Below are positions 1 through 7,281 of a stretch of DNA of 64,000 bases, piece after piece. The stretch is from positions 36,828 through 100,827 of the forward strand of contig JAFTSU010000027.1 of NCBI GenBank assembly GCA_017467105.1, written 5' to 3'. The position numbers were made by a program, and so were the translations under genes. The notes below the pieces were generated by a model. The model had not been told where the DNA came from. It did not search any database and was given only the letters and a program-made list of their open reading frames with translations. Source of the DNA: Clostridia bacterium. GTDB lineage: Bacteria > Bacillota > Clostridia > Oscillospirales > CAG-272. Every line of letters begins with the position of its first letter. Position 1 is the stretch's first letter.

Positions 1-249
1 TATATTTCTCTCGGCTCCGTTTCTGCTGCCGTGCTGTATCCCGTAGTAATATCCGGTTACTTCAACGTGCTGGGTATGCCTACCGAGGGAATCACCTCCC
101 TTTCTACGATCATAATAGCCATACTGATCGTATGTTGCCACAGAGAGAATCTGAAGCGGATAAGCAACAGAACAGAGAGAAAATTCTCGTTTAAAAAGAA
201 GCCTGAGGTACAGCTCGAGAAGAAGGACGAGAGCGAAGATGAAGAATAA
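1..249 (+). CDS. plsY: Glycerol-3-phosphate acyltransferase PlsY, C-terminal part
   Basis: Membrane enzyme that transfers an acyl group from acyl-phosphate to glycerol-3-phosphate, the first step of phospholipid synthesis. The frame is open from the first base, so the gene is cut by the window edge and only the last 82 codons are present. The visible part begins YISLGS, a conserved PlsY motif, continues through a last hydrophobic segment (around LSTIIIAILIVC) and then HRENLKRI, another family signature. The tail is long, charged and rich in K, E and D. The stop overlaps the start of the next gene by 11 bases, which suggests one operon. Confidence 0.85.
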   Translation, partial: YISLGSVSAAVLYPVVISGYFNVLGMPTEGITSLSTIIIAILIVCCHRENLKRISNRTERKFSFKKKPEVQLEKKDESEDEE

Positions 250-1429
250 TACGGATTTTATCTCTCTTCTCTCCCTCGCTGTGCGAAGAGAAGCGCTTAA
301 AAAGCTCGTCTTCTCAAGACCGACGGAAGGCGAGGTCTTCAAAATAACGGCAAGGCTCGTAGCTCACAGAGGAAAGAGACTTCTGGCTATGGAGTATTCT
401 CTCCCCGGAAACACCGTCTCCCAGAGAAACGTAAGAGAAGATGAGATAGAAAGCGTGATAGGAGAGCTCGCGGACCGTTACAAGCAGATCAACCTGATCA
501 CAACTCTTGGAGAGGCGGAGAGAAGGATCTCAAAAAAAGGAGCATCCGTCCTGCTTGGAGGAGATGCACTTATGCGAAGGCTGAGCTGCGAAAGCGTGCC
601 TGCAGAAAGCGCGCTAGAGGAGCTTGATAAGAAAAAGAATTATATCCTTAGCGGTGACGAGGCTTTTCTGATCAAGCTTGGAATTTCCTCGGAAAAAGGC
701 AGAATTCACGATAAAAAGCAAGGTAAATTCAGGCAGATTAATAGATTTCTTGAGCATATAGAAGATATTTACGACAAGCTGCCGAAGGATAGCGAGCTTA
801 TCGTGTACGATCTTTGCTGCGGAAAAAGTTATCTCAGCTTTGCGGTCTATTATTATCTGACCGAGGTCAAGGGACGCAAGGTCAGGATGACAGGCGCGGA
901 TCTCAAAAGAGACGTTATACTGTGGTGCGAGGGTCTGGCTATGGAGCTTGGATATCACGGAATGAAATTTCTCGTAGCGGATATTTCCACTCTGGAGCTT
1001 GACGCAAAGCCCGATATGGTAATATCCTTGCATGCGTGCGACGTAGCTACGGATATCGTGCTTGATACCGCGCTAAGACTGAATGCGAAAATAATTTTGT
1101 CAACTCCCTGCTGCCACAGATATCTCTACGGAAGGATCAATTCCCCGGAGCTTAAATTTGTTACCGATAATCCTCATATTTCGGTAAAGCTGTGCGAGGC
1201 TCTGACGGATTCATTAAGAGTGCTTAAGCTTCGGGCAGGCGGATATTCCGTATCGGCTCTTGAGCTTACCGACCCGGAAAACACTCCAAAGAATACTCTG
1301 ATAAGAGCTATCAGAAACACAAGCTTGTCCGAGCAACAGCTTAGTAAAGCAACGGAAGAATACAACGCCGCGCTGCGCTTTGTTATGGGTGACGGCGCTG
1401 ACGGTTATTTGAAGGATATTTTACAATGA
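239..1429 (+). CDS. Class I SAM-dependent methyltransferase (Methyltransf_32-like)
   Basis: A 396-residue protein. The SAM-binding glycine-rich motif is at about residues 188-203 (VYDLCCGKSYLSFA), followed by an acidic strand end (TGADLKRD) and the pair SLHACDVATD and STPCCHRYL. That set is typical of the bacterial proteins resembling METTL25/RRNAD1 (Methyltransf_32). The substrate is not known; RNA or protein are both possible. The N-terminal 180 residues have no recognisable domain. It overlaps plsY by 11 bases and tsaE by 4 (ATGA), so it is probably co-translated with the t6A genes. Family placement is fairly sure; function is not. Confidence 0.75.
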   Translation: MKNNTDFISLLSLAVRREALKKLVFSRPTEGEVFKITARLVAHRGKRLLAMEYSLPGNTVSQRNVREDEIESVIGELADRYKQINLITTLGEAERRISKKGASVLLGGDALMRRLSCESVPAESALEELDKKKNYILSGDEAFLIKLGISSEKGRIHDKKQGKFRQINRFLEHIEDIYDKLPKDSELIVYDLCCGKSYLSFAVYYYLTEVKGRKVRMTGADLKRDVILWCEGLAMELGYHGMKFLVADISTLELDAKPDMVISLHACDVATDIVLDTALRLNAKIILSTPCCHRYLYGRINSPELKFVTDNPHISVKLCEALTDSLRVLKLRAGGYSVSALELTDPENTPKNTLIRAIRNTSLSEQQLSKATEEYNAALRFVMGDGADGYLKDILQ

Positions 1430-1863
1430 TTTTCACAACTAAAAGCGAGGCAGAAACAGAGAAGATCGGTTATCGTCTTGCTGAAATTTTATCCGGTGAC
1501 GGACTTGAGCGCGCTTTTATCGCTATGAGAGGCGAGATGGGCGTTGGCAAGACTGCATTCACCAGAGGATTTGCCTCATACTTCGATATCAGCGGTGTAA
1601 GAAGTCCCACCTATACGGTGGTTAACGAATATCGCGGAAAATGCAGAATTTTTCATTTCGATATGTACAGGATCTCAGACGGAGATGATCTCTATTCTAT
1701 CGGATATGACGATTACGTAGAGAGCGATGGCTTCTGTATTGCTGAGTGGTCGGAGAATATTTCTGATTATCTTCCGGACGGCACTATAACGGTTACAATT
1801 AATCGAACATCGGAGGAAAACGGAAGGGAGATCGTGATAGACTATGAAAATTCTGGCGTTTGA
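1426..1863 (+). CDS. tsaE: tRNA t6A biosynthesis ATPase TsaE
   Basis: P-loop ATPase that works with TsaB and TsaD to put threonylcarbamoyl on A37 of tRNAs reading ANN codons. The 145-residue length is normal. Walker A is GEMGVGKT at residues 36-43. The family segments RSPTYTVVNEY, FHFDMYR and AEWSENI follow in the expected order. The start overlaps the preceding methyltransferase by 4 bases, and the 3' end overlaps tsaB by 20 bases, the usual tight tsaE-tsaB coupling. TsaD and TsaC are not in the window. Confidence 0.95.
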   Translation: MIFTTKSEAETEKIGYRLAEILSGDGLERAFIAMRGEMGVGKTAFTRGFASYFDISGVRSPTYTVVNEYRGKCRIFHFDMYRISDGDDLYSIGYDDYVESDGFCIAEWSENISDYLPDGTITVTINRTSEENGREIVIDYENSGV

Positions 1864-2560
1864 AGGAACCGCGCGAATAGCTTCCGTTGCCGTTGTAGAG
1901 GACACGCGAATACTTGCGAGCTACTCGGTTGATAACGGACTGACTCAAAGCGAGCTGCTTCTGCCTATGGCAGAGGATATGCTTAAGGCGCTGAAGCTTG
2001 ATTTTGACGATATCGGACTTTACGCTGTGTCCGTGGGCCCCGGCTCATTTACCGGTGTAAGAATAGGCGTTGCTTTGGTAAAGGGACTCGCCTTTGGAAA
2101 GAATACTCCCTGCGCCTCCGTATCTACCCTTGAGGCTCTGGCGGAAAATCTCAGTCCTATGCGCGCTATAATCGTGCCGTGCATGGACGCCAGAAGAAAT
2201 CAGGTATATAACGCTATATTTGAGGGTGACGGAAAATGCATAAGACGTCTGACGGCTGACAGAGCCATCTCCTTGACGGATCTGTGCGAGGAATTGAAGG
2301 ATTATTCGGATAAGCATATATTTGTCTGCGGCGACGGGTACGAGGTTGCCATAAAGGCTCTTACCGCCGGCGGCATAAAGTGCGAGACGACCCCCGAGAT
2401 GCTTATCGGAGAGAGCGCCGTATCTGTAGCCAGAGTGGCAAAAAGGCTCTACGATAACGGAGAGACGGTGACGGATACAGCTCTTATGCCTACTTATCTG
2501 AGACTGCCTCAGGCAGAAAGAGAAAGACTTGAAAGGGAAAATATTACTAAACAGGTGTGA
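1844..2560 (+). CDS. tsaB: tRNA t6A biosynthesis protein TsaB
   Basis: Catalytically inactive paralogue of TsaD that scaffolds the threonylcarbamoyl transferase complex. The N-terminal half has the ASKHA-fold strand MKILAFEGTARIASVAV, then SELLLPM, then VGPGSFTGVRIG, the TsaB signature. Length is 238 residues, typical for the family. The start ATG lies inside tsaE (20-base overlap), so translation is probably coupled. The last 40 residues end in MPTYLRLPQAER, also conserved in TsaB. Confidence 0.95.
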   Translation: MKILAFEGTARIASVAVVEDTRILASYSVDNGLTQSELLLPMAEDMLKALKLDFDDIGLYAVSVGPGSFTGVRIGVALVKGLAFGKNTPCASVSTLEALAENLSPMRAIIVPCMDARRNQVYNAIFEGDGKCIRRLTADRAISLTDLCEELKDYSDKHIFVCGDGYEVAIKALTAGGIKCETTPEMLIGESAVSVARVAKRLYDNGETVTDTALMPTYLRLPQAERERLERENITKQV

Positions 2561-2564
2561 CGAT

Positions 2565-3014
2565 ATGAAAAGAATTATACACATAGGCGCTGACAGCGCA
2601 GGATATGAATTAAAGGAACTGATTAAGGAGCATTTATCAGATCTCGGATATACCGTGACCGACCATGGCTGTAACTCCACCGCATCGTGCCATTATCCCG
2701 AATTTGCATCCAAGGTTTCAAGAGCCGTGCAGGATGATCTTGACGGAGCATTCGGAATACTCGTGTGCGGTTCGGGCATAGGTATGTCGATGTGCGCGAA
2801 TAAGCACGTCGGTATCAGGGCGGCGCTTTGCGGAGATACATTCTCTGCCAGAATTACACGTATGCACAACGACGCGAACGTGCTGTGTATAGGCGCGAGA
2901 GTTATCGGCTCTCATCTGGCGCTTGATATAGTTGACTCATTCCTCGGAGCAGAATTTGAGGGCGGACGTCATAAGATCCGCGTGGATATGATAAACGAAT
3001 TGGATAAGAGATGA
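2565..3014 (+). CDS. rpiB: Ribose 5-phosphate isomerase B
   Basis: Interconverts ribose 5-phosphate and ribulose 5-phosphate (RpiB/LacAB family, possibly also allose 6-phosphate). Visible motifs are GADSAGYELK at the N terminus, CGSGIGMSMCANK with the active-site Cys in the middle, and HNDANVLCIGARV. The frame extends 12 codons upstream to a TTG at 2529, but the ATG at 2565 fits the family N terminus (MKRIIHIGADSAG) and has AGGTG about 9 bases upstream, so it was chosen, giving 149 residues. It starts 4 bases after the tsaB stop. Confidence 0.93.
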   Translation: MKRIIHIGADSAGYELKELIKEHLSDLGYTVTDHGCNSTASCHYPEFASKVSRAVQDDLDGAFGILVCGSGIGMSMCANKHVGIRAALCGDTFSARITRMHNDANVLCIGARVIGSHLALDIVDSFLGAEFEGGRHKIRVDMINELDKR

Positions 3015-3265
3015 CCTAATAAAAGAGCTTCGGGCCGAAGCAGCTTAACGATATTGCCTATGCAAGCTGATGCTATAAAAGGATTTTGACAAATGACGGC
3101 AAGCCGCCGTTAATCAAAGCTCCGCTTATGTTCTCAAGCTTTTTGCGATCCATAAATACAGCTTTCGTTCTTCGGTGCGTGTAAGCTTCATTTTCGGTAA
3201 AGCCGATCCGTAAGCTTCTTTGCTCGGTTTATGTAATCGTGAGGCTGTATCCAATTGCATACTCA
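3015..3265 (+). other. Intergenic stretch between convergent genes, no gene seen
   Basis: About 250 bases between the convergent rpiB and mecA-like genes. It contains small inverted repeats (AGCTTCGG/CGAAGC near 3027-3045 and ACGGC/GCCGT near 3096-3110) but neither has a clean T-run. The minus strand has a 21-codon open frame starting MKLTRTEERK, without homology that I can name. It may be an old gene remnant. Confidence 0.3.
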
Positions 3266-3838
3266 TTAAATGAGCGGACAATCCGAGATCCTCGTAAAAT
3301 GCTCGGATACGAATATAGGGGCATCCCCGTTAAGTCTATCCCCGAATTCCAGAATCAGCGGCAGCTCAGGCGTGTTATCGCACTTGCCTATCTCCTCAAG
3401 AAGCAAATAATAGCTACCGCCTCCATCATAATAAACCTCACCCTTCGGGCACACTCCCGAGGGGTGCTTTTTTAATGCGCGAAGAGCCTCCGCAACGTTT
3501 TCTTCCGAGAGAAAGCGATAGCAGGCTGTCGCCCTCGCTAAGACCGTTACCGTTTTCGACGAGGATACGAGCCCGGCATTTTCCTTAGATAAAAGTCCCA
3601 GCTTGGTCACGAAAAGCTCACAGCCTCTGCTTCTATCCGGATATATCTGTATGAGCATTTTATCTGACGTGTGATCAAAGCCGGACATCTTCCCCGCTCT
3701 CTCCAGCACTCTCCACATACTGCGTCTGGATGCGGGCGTGTCACTGATAGGCGTTTTTATATTTATGCCAAGCTCAGAAACGTCCCTCTCGGTCAGCACT
3801 ATTTTCATCTTGTGTTCGCCAATAAGTAAGACTTCCAA
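3266..3838 (-). CDS. MecA-like adaptor protein
   Basis: Resembles the MecA/YpbH adaptors that hand substrates to ClpC and affect competence and sporulation in Bacillus. The N terminus has the substrate-binding pattern MKIVLTERDVSELGINI. The C-terminal half carries the alternating pattern seen in the ClpC-binding domain, with YYDGGGSYYLLLE and ILEFGDRL. The TTG at 3838 has GGAG 6 bases upstream, which favours it. The alternative ATG at 3808 lacks a clear ribosome site but matches the usual MecA start better. Length is 180-190 residues, a little short for MecA. Family call is moderately sure; partner and targets are inference. Confidence 0.65.
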   Translation of the reverse strand: MEVLLIGEHKMKIVLTERDVSELGINIKTPISDTPASRRSMWRVLERAGKMSGFDHTSDKMLIQIYPDRSRGCELFVTKLGLLSKENAGLVSSSKTVTVLARATACYRFLSEENVAEALRALKKHPSGVCPKGEVYYDGGGSYYLLLEEIGKCDNTPELPLILEFGDRLNGDAPIFVSEHFTRISDCPLI

Positions 3839-3899
3839 TATAATCTCCGCTCTGTTTCGTTTTATTTCATTATACTGCGCTTGATCAATTCACGCTACA

Positions 3900-4025
3900 T
3901 TGAAGGACCGCGACGACCCAAGCGATGAGAACGAGGCGGAAATATCCAAGCGTTCCGCGGCTCTTTTATCGCTGTGGGAAGGGTATACTGAGATTTTTAT
4001 AACTTATGTGCATAGCAATACGTAA
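3900..4025 (+). pseudogene. Possible coding remnant upstream of the queT promoter
   Basis: A 41-codon open stretch starting at TTG 3900 with gene-like composition: it begins charged (KDRDDPSDENEAEISKRSA) and turns hydrophobic (ALLSLWEGYTEIFITYV). It has no ribosome site and no recognisable domain. It could be the 3' end of a lost gene or chance. Its end lies just before the queT promoter. Confidence 0.2.
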
Positions 4026-4046
4026 AAATGACTCTTGAAATAATTA

Positions 4047-4075
4047 TTGATTTTTTTCTTTGGGTGTGCTATAAT
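4047..4075 (+). promoter_or_regulatory. Promoter of queT
   Basis: TTGATT (4047-4052), a 17-base spacer, then TGC plus TATAAT (4070-4075): an extended -10 sigma-A type promoter. Transcription would begin just before the riboswitch hairpin at 4083. Confidence 0.8.
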
Positions 4076-4082
4076 AGCTCTC

Positions 4083-4140
4083 GGTGAGTTCGAGACCTTC
4101 CTCACCCAGCCTTTCGGCAAAAAAACAAAACTAAAGGAGA
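4083..4140 (+). promoter_or_regulatory. preQ1-type riboswitch in the queT leader
   Basis: Stem GGTGAG (4083-4088) pairs with CTCACC (4101-4106) around the loop TTCGAGACCTTC. A small hairpin GCC-TTTC-GGC (4109-4118) and an A-rich tail ending in AAAGGAGA (4133-4140) follow. Loop bases ACCTT can pair with AAGG of the ribosome site, giving an H-type pseudoknot that hides the Shine-Dalgarno sequence. This layout, with an extra hairpin between the stem and the tail, resembles preQ1 class III (or I) riboswitches, and the downstream gene is the queuosine precursor transporter. Class assignment is uncertain. Confidence 0.7.
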
Positions 4141-4147
4141 ATATAAT

Positions 4148-4654
4148 ATGAAAAAAAGGAATGCGGTTCTATACACGACCCGCGGCGCTATGGTAGGCGC
4201 TTTGTACGTCGCTTTGACCTGGCTATGCTCTGTCCTTGGACTGTCGAGCGGTGTGATACAGCTACGGATATCTGAGGCTTTGTGCATTCTGCCCGTATTT
4301 ATGCCCGAGGCGGTGCCCGGACTCTATATCGGATGTATGCTGTCCAATCTTATCGCCGGGGGAAACGTATGGGACGTAATATTTGGAAGTCTGGCAACGC
4401 TGATCGGCTCTATAGGAGCGAGGGCAATGCGTCGTCTGCCGCGTAAGCTGATCTGGTGCGCTACTCTGCCTACGGTGCTTGCGAATATGCTTATAGTTCC
4501 TATGGTGATCATTCTCGCGTACGGATCTGAGGAAGCGTATTGGTTTATAGCCGCCACGGTTGGAATAGGCGAGGCTATATGCGCCGGCATCGGAGGCGTC
4601 GCGCTCTACTATATGCTTAACGGCTCGGGTATCTTCGGAAACGGTAAGCTGTGA
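4148..4654 (+). CDS. queT: Queuosine precursor ECF transporter S component QueT
   Basis: Membrane substrate-binding subunit thought to import preQ1 or a related queuosine precursor using shared ECF ATPases. The 168-residue protein has five to six hydrophobic segments. It starts with TRGAMVGALYVALTWL and has the family block IQLRISEALCILPVFMPEAVPGL, then GCMLSNLIAGGNVWDVIFGSLATL. The ribosome site AAGGAG (4134-4139) is part of the riboswitch pseudoknot, so control of translation initiation by preQ1 is likely. Confidence 0.9.
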   Translation: MKKRNAVLYTTRGAMVGALYVALTWLCSVLGLSSGVIQLRISEALCILPVFMPEAVPGLYIGCMLSNLIAGGNVWDVIFGSLATLIGSIGARAMRRLPRKLIWCATLPTVLANMLIVPMVIILAYGSEEAYWFIAATVGIGEAICAGIGGVALYYMLNGSGIFGNGKL

Positions 4655-4737
4655 CGGTACGAGCTATTAAAGATATTAACATACCGTAATAAGATTTACT
4701 CTGAGCGACGGAACAAAGCCAACCATTAATGAGATAA

Positions 4738-4767
4738 GGACAGAGAATTCTCTGTCCTCTTTTTTTA
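4738..4767 (+). terminator. Intrinsic terminator after queT
   Basis: Perfect 20-base palindrome GGACAGAGAATTCTCTGTCC (4738-4757) followed by TCTTTTTTT. Confidence 0.85.
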
Positions 4768-4890
4768 GCGGGGAAATCCATACGGCCCAGTGCCGTTATA
4801 TATTGATAAGCAAAACCGCACATATCCGTTGCTGGCTTTTATGCTTATTTAAGCTTTAAAGACTATAATATTCAGATGGATCAATGCTTA

Positions 4891-4919
4891 TTGATTTTTC
4901 ACGTTTTATATGGTAAAAT
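4891..4919 (+). promoter_or_regulatory. Promoter of the two-component system
   Basis: TTGATT (4891-4896), a 17-base spacer ending TGG, then TAAAAT (4914-4919). It sits 34 bases before the response regulator start. Confidence 0.7.
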
Positions 4920-4953
4920 TTATATATTCTGGTAAAGAGATGGGAGACAAGTA

Positions 4954-5625
4954 ATGAGGATACTCGTAGCAGAGGATGAAATACCTCTCGCAAAGGCGAT
5001 AGTTAAGATATTTGAAAAGAGCAATTACTCTGCCGACGCAGTATATAACGGCGAGGACGCTCTCAACTACCTGCAGGTCGGTGATTACGACGTTGCGGTG
5101 CTGGATATTATGATGCCAAAAATTGACGGGCTTGAGGTTCTGAGAAGGCTTCGGGGAGCGAAAAACAATCTGCCCGTTATTATACTCACCGCCAGATCAG
5201 AGATTGAGGATAAGGTTCAAGGACTTGATGCGGGAGCGAACTATTATCTCACCAAGCCCTTTGATTCTCGGGAGCTGCTTGCCGCTCTGCGAGCGATCAC
5301 CAGAGGCAAGGAGACTACCGATTCCAGAATCAGCTACGGAAACGTAACGCTGGACAGAGCTACCTATCAGCTTATGACTCCAAGCGGTGAATTCAGACTC
5401 GCCAACAAGGAGTTTCAGATGATGGAAATGCTGATGATCAATCCAAGGCAGCTTATTTCCACGGAGAAATTTATGGAGAAAATTTGGGGATATGACAGCG
5501 AATCGGAGATCAGCGTAGTTTGGGTGTACGTATCTTATCTGAGAAAAAAGCTGTCCAAGCTGTCTGCTGACGTGGAAATAAGATCTATGCGAAACGCAGG
5601 CTATTCCCTGGAGGAAAAGCAATGA
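4954..5625 (+). CDS. OmpR/PhoB-family response regulator
   Basis: DNA-binding partner of the kinase that follows. Residues 1-115 form the receiver domain, with the acidic pair ED at 7-8, phospho-acceptor Asp51 (VLDIMMPKIDG), Thr79 and Lys101 (LTKPF). Residues about 127-220 are a winged-helix domain, including EFQMMEMLMINPRQLISTE, EKIWGYDSESE and the wing RSMRNAGYSLE. It has a GGGAG ribosome site. The stop overlaps the kinase start by 4 bases. The regulon is unknown; no transporter or peptidase lies next to it to suggest a signal. Confidence 0.92.
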   Translation: MRILVAEDEIPLAKAIVKIFEKSNYSADAVYNGEDALNYLQVGDYDVAVLDIMMPKIDGLEVLRRLRGAKNNLPVIILTARSEIEDKVQGLDAGANYYLTKPFDSRELLAALRAITRGKETTDSRISYGNVTLDRATYQLMTPSGEFRLANKEFQMMEMLMINPRQLISTEKFMEKIWGYDSESEISVVWVYVSYLRKKLSKLSADVEIRSMRNAGYSLEEKQ

Positions 5626-6836
5626 TACGTAAGCTTAAGCTCAAAATGATCCTGCTGTCAGGTGTGGCGCTCCTGATACTTCTGACGATGACCGTAATAG
5701 GCGTAAATATATTTGCCTACAGATCTCTCATAAAGGATGCGGACAAGGCGTTGGAATTTGCTCTTCACGAATACATAGCGCCGGATAACAGCCCTCCTCC
5801 TCCCAAGGATACCGAGGACGTCTCCTTTGAGCACAGATATTTCTACGTTTTACTGTCATACGGCGGCGACGTAATAACCGTTGATACCACCGGATTGCCG
5901 ACTGTAAACGAGGACGGTGCGGTAAGCTTGGCGATGGAGATATCGGATAAAACGAAAAACGGCTTCCTGTACGATTACAGATATTCGGTAACGGAGGTGC
6001 AGGACGGCAAGCTGATAATAATGCTTGACTGCGGTCAGATACACGAGATCGTCGCCACGTTTATTTTGACGAGTACGATCATAGCCGCCACCGCCTTCAC
6101 TCTGGCGATGGTAGTTATATCTATCCTTGCTAAAAGAATACTGCGCCCTATTTCCGAAAGCTATGAAAAGCAGAGGCGGTTCATCACGGACGCGGGTCAC
6201 GAGATAAAGACTCCTCTGACGGTCATAAACGCAAACGTAGACCTTCTTATGATGGATATGGAGGACAACGAGGCTCTCTCTGATATAAAGCAGCAGACCG
6301 AGCGTCTCACGGCTCTGACCAACGACCTTATAATGCTCTCAAAAATGGGCGAGGAGAGGAAAAACGAAATAAAGGTAGACTTTCCGCTATCAGAGGTGGT
6401 AATGGAGGCCGCCTCATCCTTTGATGCCCCCGCAAGAGCCGCGGGCAAGGTAATAAACAAAAGAGTAACGCCGCTATTATCAATGACCGGTGATATGCGT
6501 TCCATATCACACCTCGTGTCGATACTGATGGACAACGCCGTAAAATATTCTCCGGAAAACAGCGAGATCAATATCTCACTTTCCAAATACGGAAAAACAG
6601 CTCTGCTCACCGTAGAAAACACCACGGACTTCGTAATAGAAAGAGACGTATTACCCCGTCTGTTCGACAGATTCTACCGCGCTGATCCCTCAAGAAATTC
6701 CAGAAGCGGAGGATACGGAATCGGCTTATCAATGGCGGAGGCTATAGTCAACGCCCACAGCGGTAAGATCTTCGCTGTCAGCGGCGGCCCTCATCATTTC
6801 AAGATAAACGCCTATCTGCCGCTTCATTCAGTGTAA
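5622..6836 (+). CDS. Sensor histidine kinase
   Basis: Membrane kinase paired with the preceding regulator. Transmembrane segments are at about residues 9-31 and 143-170, enclosing an extracellular part of about 110 residues that includes a proline run (NSPPPPKD). The dimerisation domain has the H-box RRFITDAGHEIKTPL with His193. The ATPase domain has the N-box MDNAVKYSPENSEI, FDRFYRADPSRNSRSGGYGIGL and a final GGPHHFKINAYLP. Length (404) is usual. The sensed signal cannot be read from the sequence. Confidence 0.92.
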   Translation: MIRKLKLKMILLSGVALLILLTMTVIGVNIFAYRSLIKDADKALEFALHEYIAPDNSPPPPKDTEDVSFEHRYFYVLLSYGGDVITVDTTGLPTVNEDGAVSLAMEISDKTKNGFLYDYRYSVTEVQDGKLIIMLDCGQIHEIVATFILTSTIIAATAFTLAMVVISILAKRILRPISESYEKQRRFITDAGHEIKTPLTVINANVDLLMMDMEDNEALSDIKQQTERLTALTNDLIMLSKMGEERKNEIKVDFPLSEVVMEAASSFDAPARAAGKVINKRVTPLLSMTGDMRSISHLVSILMDNAVKYSPENSEINISLSKYGKTALLTVENTTDFVIERDVLPRLFDRFYRADPSRNSRSGGYGIGLSMAEAIVNAHSGKIFAVSGGPHHFKINAYLPLHSV

Positions 6837-6961
6837 TTTTTGCGGTTCTGCTCCGTTTTATAATGTGATAATTTGATTTTTAGTCAAATACTACGTTTGC
6901 TGTAGCAATGTGCTTTCAGATATAAGACCTGAAGGGTCACGGTAGCATAAAAAGGAATAAA

Positions 6962-6997
6962 CCCCGATCAATGCTTAACGCACGGATCGGGGTTTTT
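6962..6997 (+). terminator. Terminator between convergent genes
   Basis: CCCCGATC (6962-6969) pairs with GATCGGGG (6985-6992), followed by TTTTT. It ends the kinase transcript and immediately abuts the stop of the minus-strand gene at 6999, so it may serve both. Confidence 0.85.
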
Positions 6998-6998
6998 G

Positions 6999-7226
6999 CT
7001 ATTGAGAGAGCCACTGCTCTGCACTCTTCCTTGACATCCTCTTAATGCTCTCGCTTGGGTATTTGGATTCTGCTCCGCCTACGGAATACAGAAAATACGA
7101 GCCGTCGGGACATTGATAGAGAATCTCCTCATATCCCGTCGGATCACCGAAGGACCCGAAGCTTCTCTTATAAATCACAGTAGACGAGTCGGTGTCGTAC
7201 TCCTTGCCTCTAATGATTCTTTTCAT
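6999..7226 (-). CDS. Small conserved Clostridia protein of unknown function
   Basis: A 75-residue protein starting MKRIIRGKEYDTDSSTVI, with a central EEILYQCPDGSYFLYSVGGAESKY and a basic C terminus (RMSRKSAEQWL). Short proteins with the same I-x-GK-x-YDT start and E-LY-x-x-x-G-x-FFLY-x-x-GG core are common in Firmicutes, often in accessory loci; this is from memory of the family pattern. It has no signal peptide or membrane segment. Upstream on its own strand is AAAGAGAAAGG, a possible ribosome site. Function unknown. Confidence 0.6.
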   Translation of the reverse strand: MKRIIRGKEYDTDSSTVIYKRSFGSFGDPTGYEEILYQCPDGSYFLYSVGGAESKYPSESIKRMSRKSAEQWLSQ

Positions 7227-7281
7227 CTTTCAGCCTTTCTCTTTGGTTAATACATACCGACGTTATGCATAGAGGCCTTTA

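Noticed and set aside
2529-2564. Upstream TTG start for rpiB at 2529
   Set aside because: It would add 12 residues not seen in the family; the ATG at 2565 matches the conserved N terminus.
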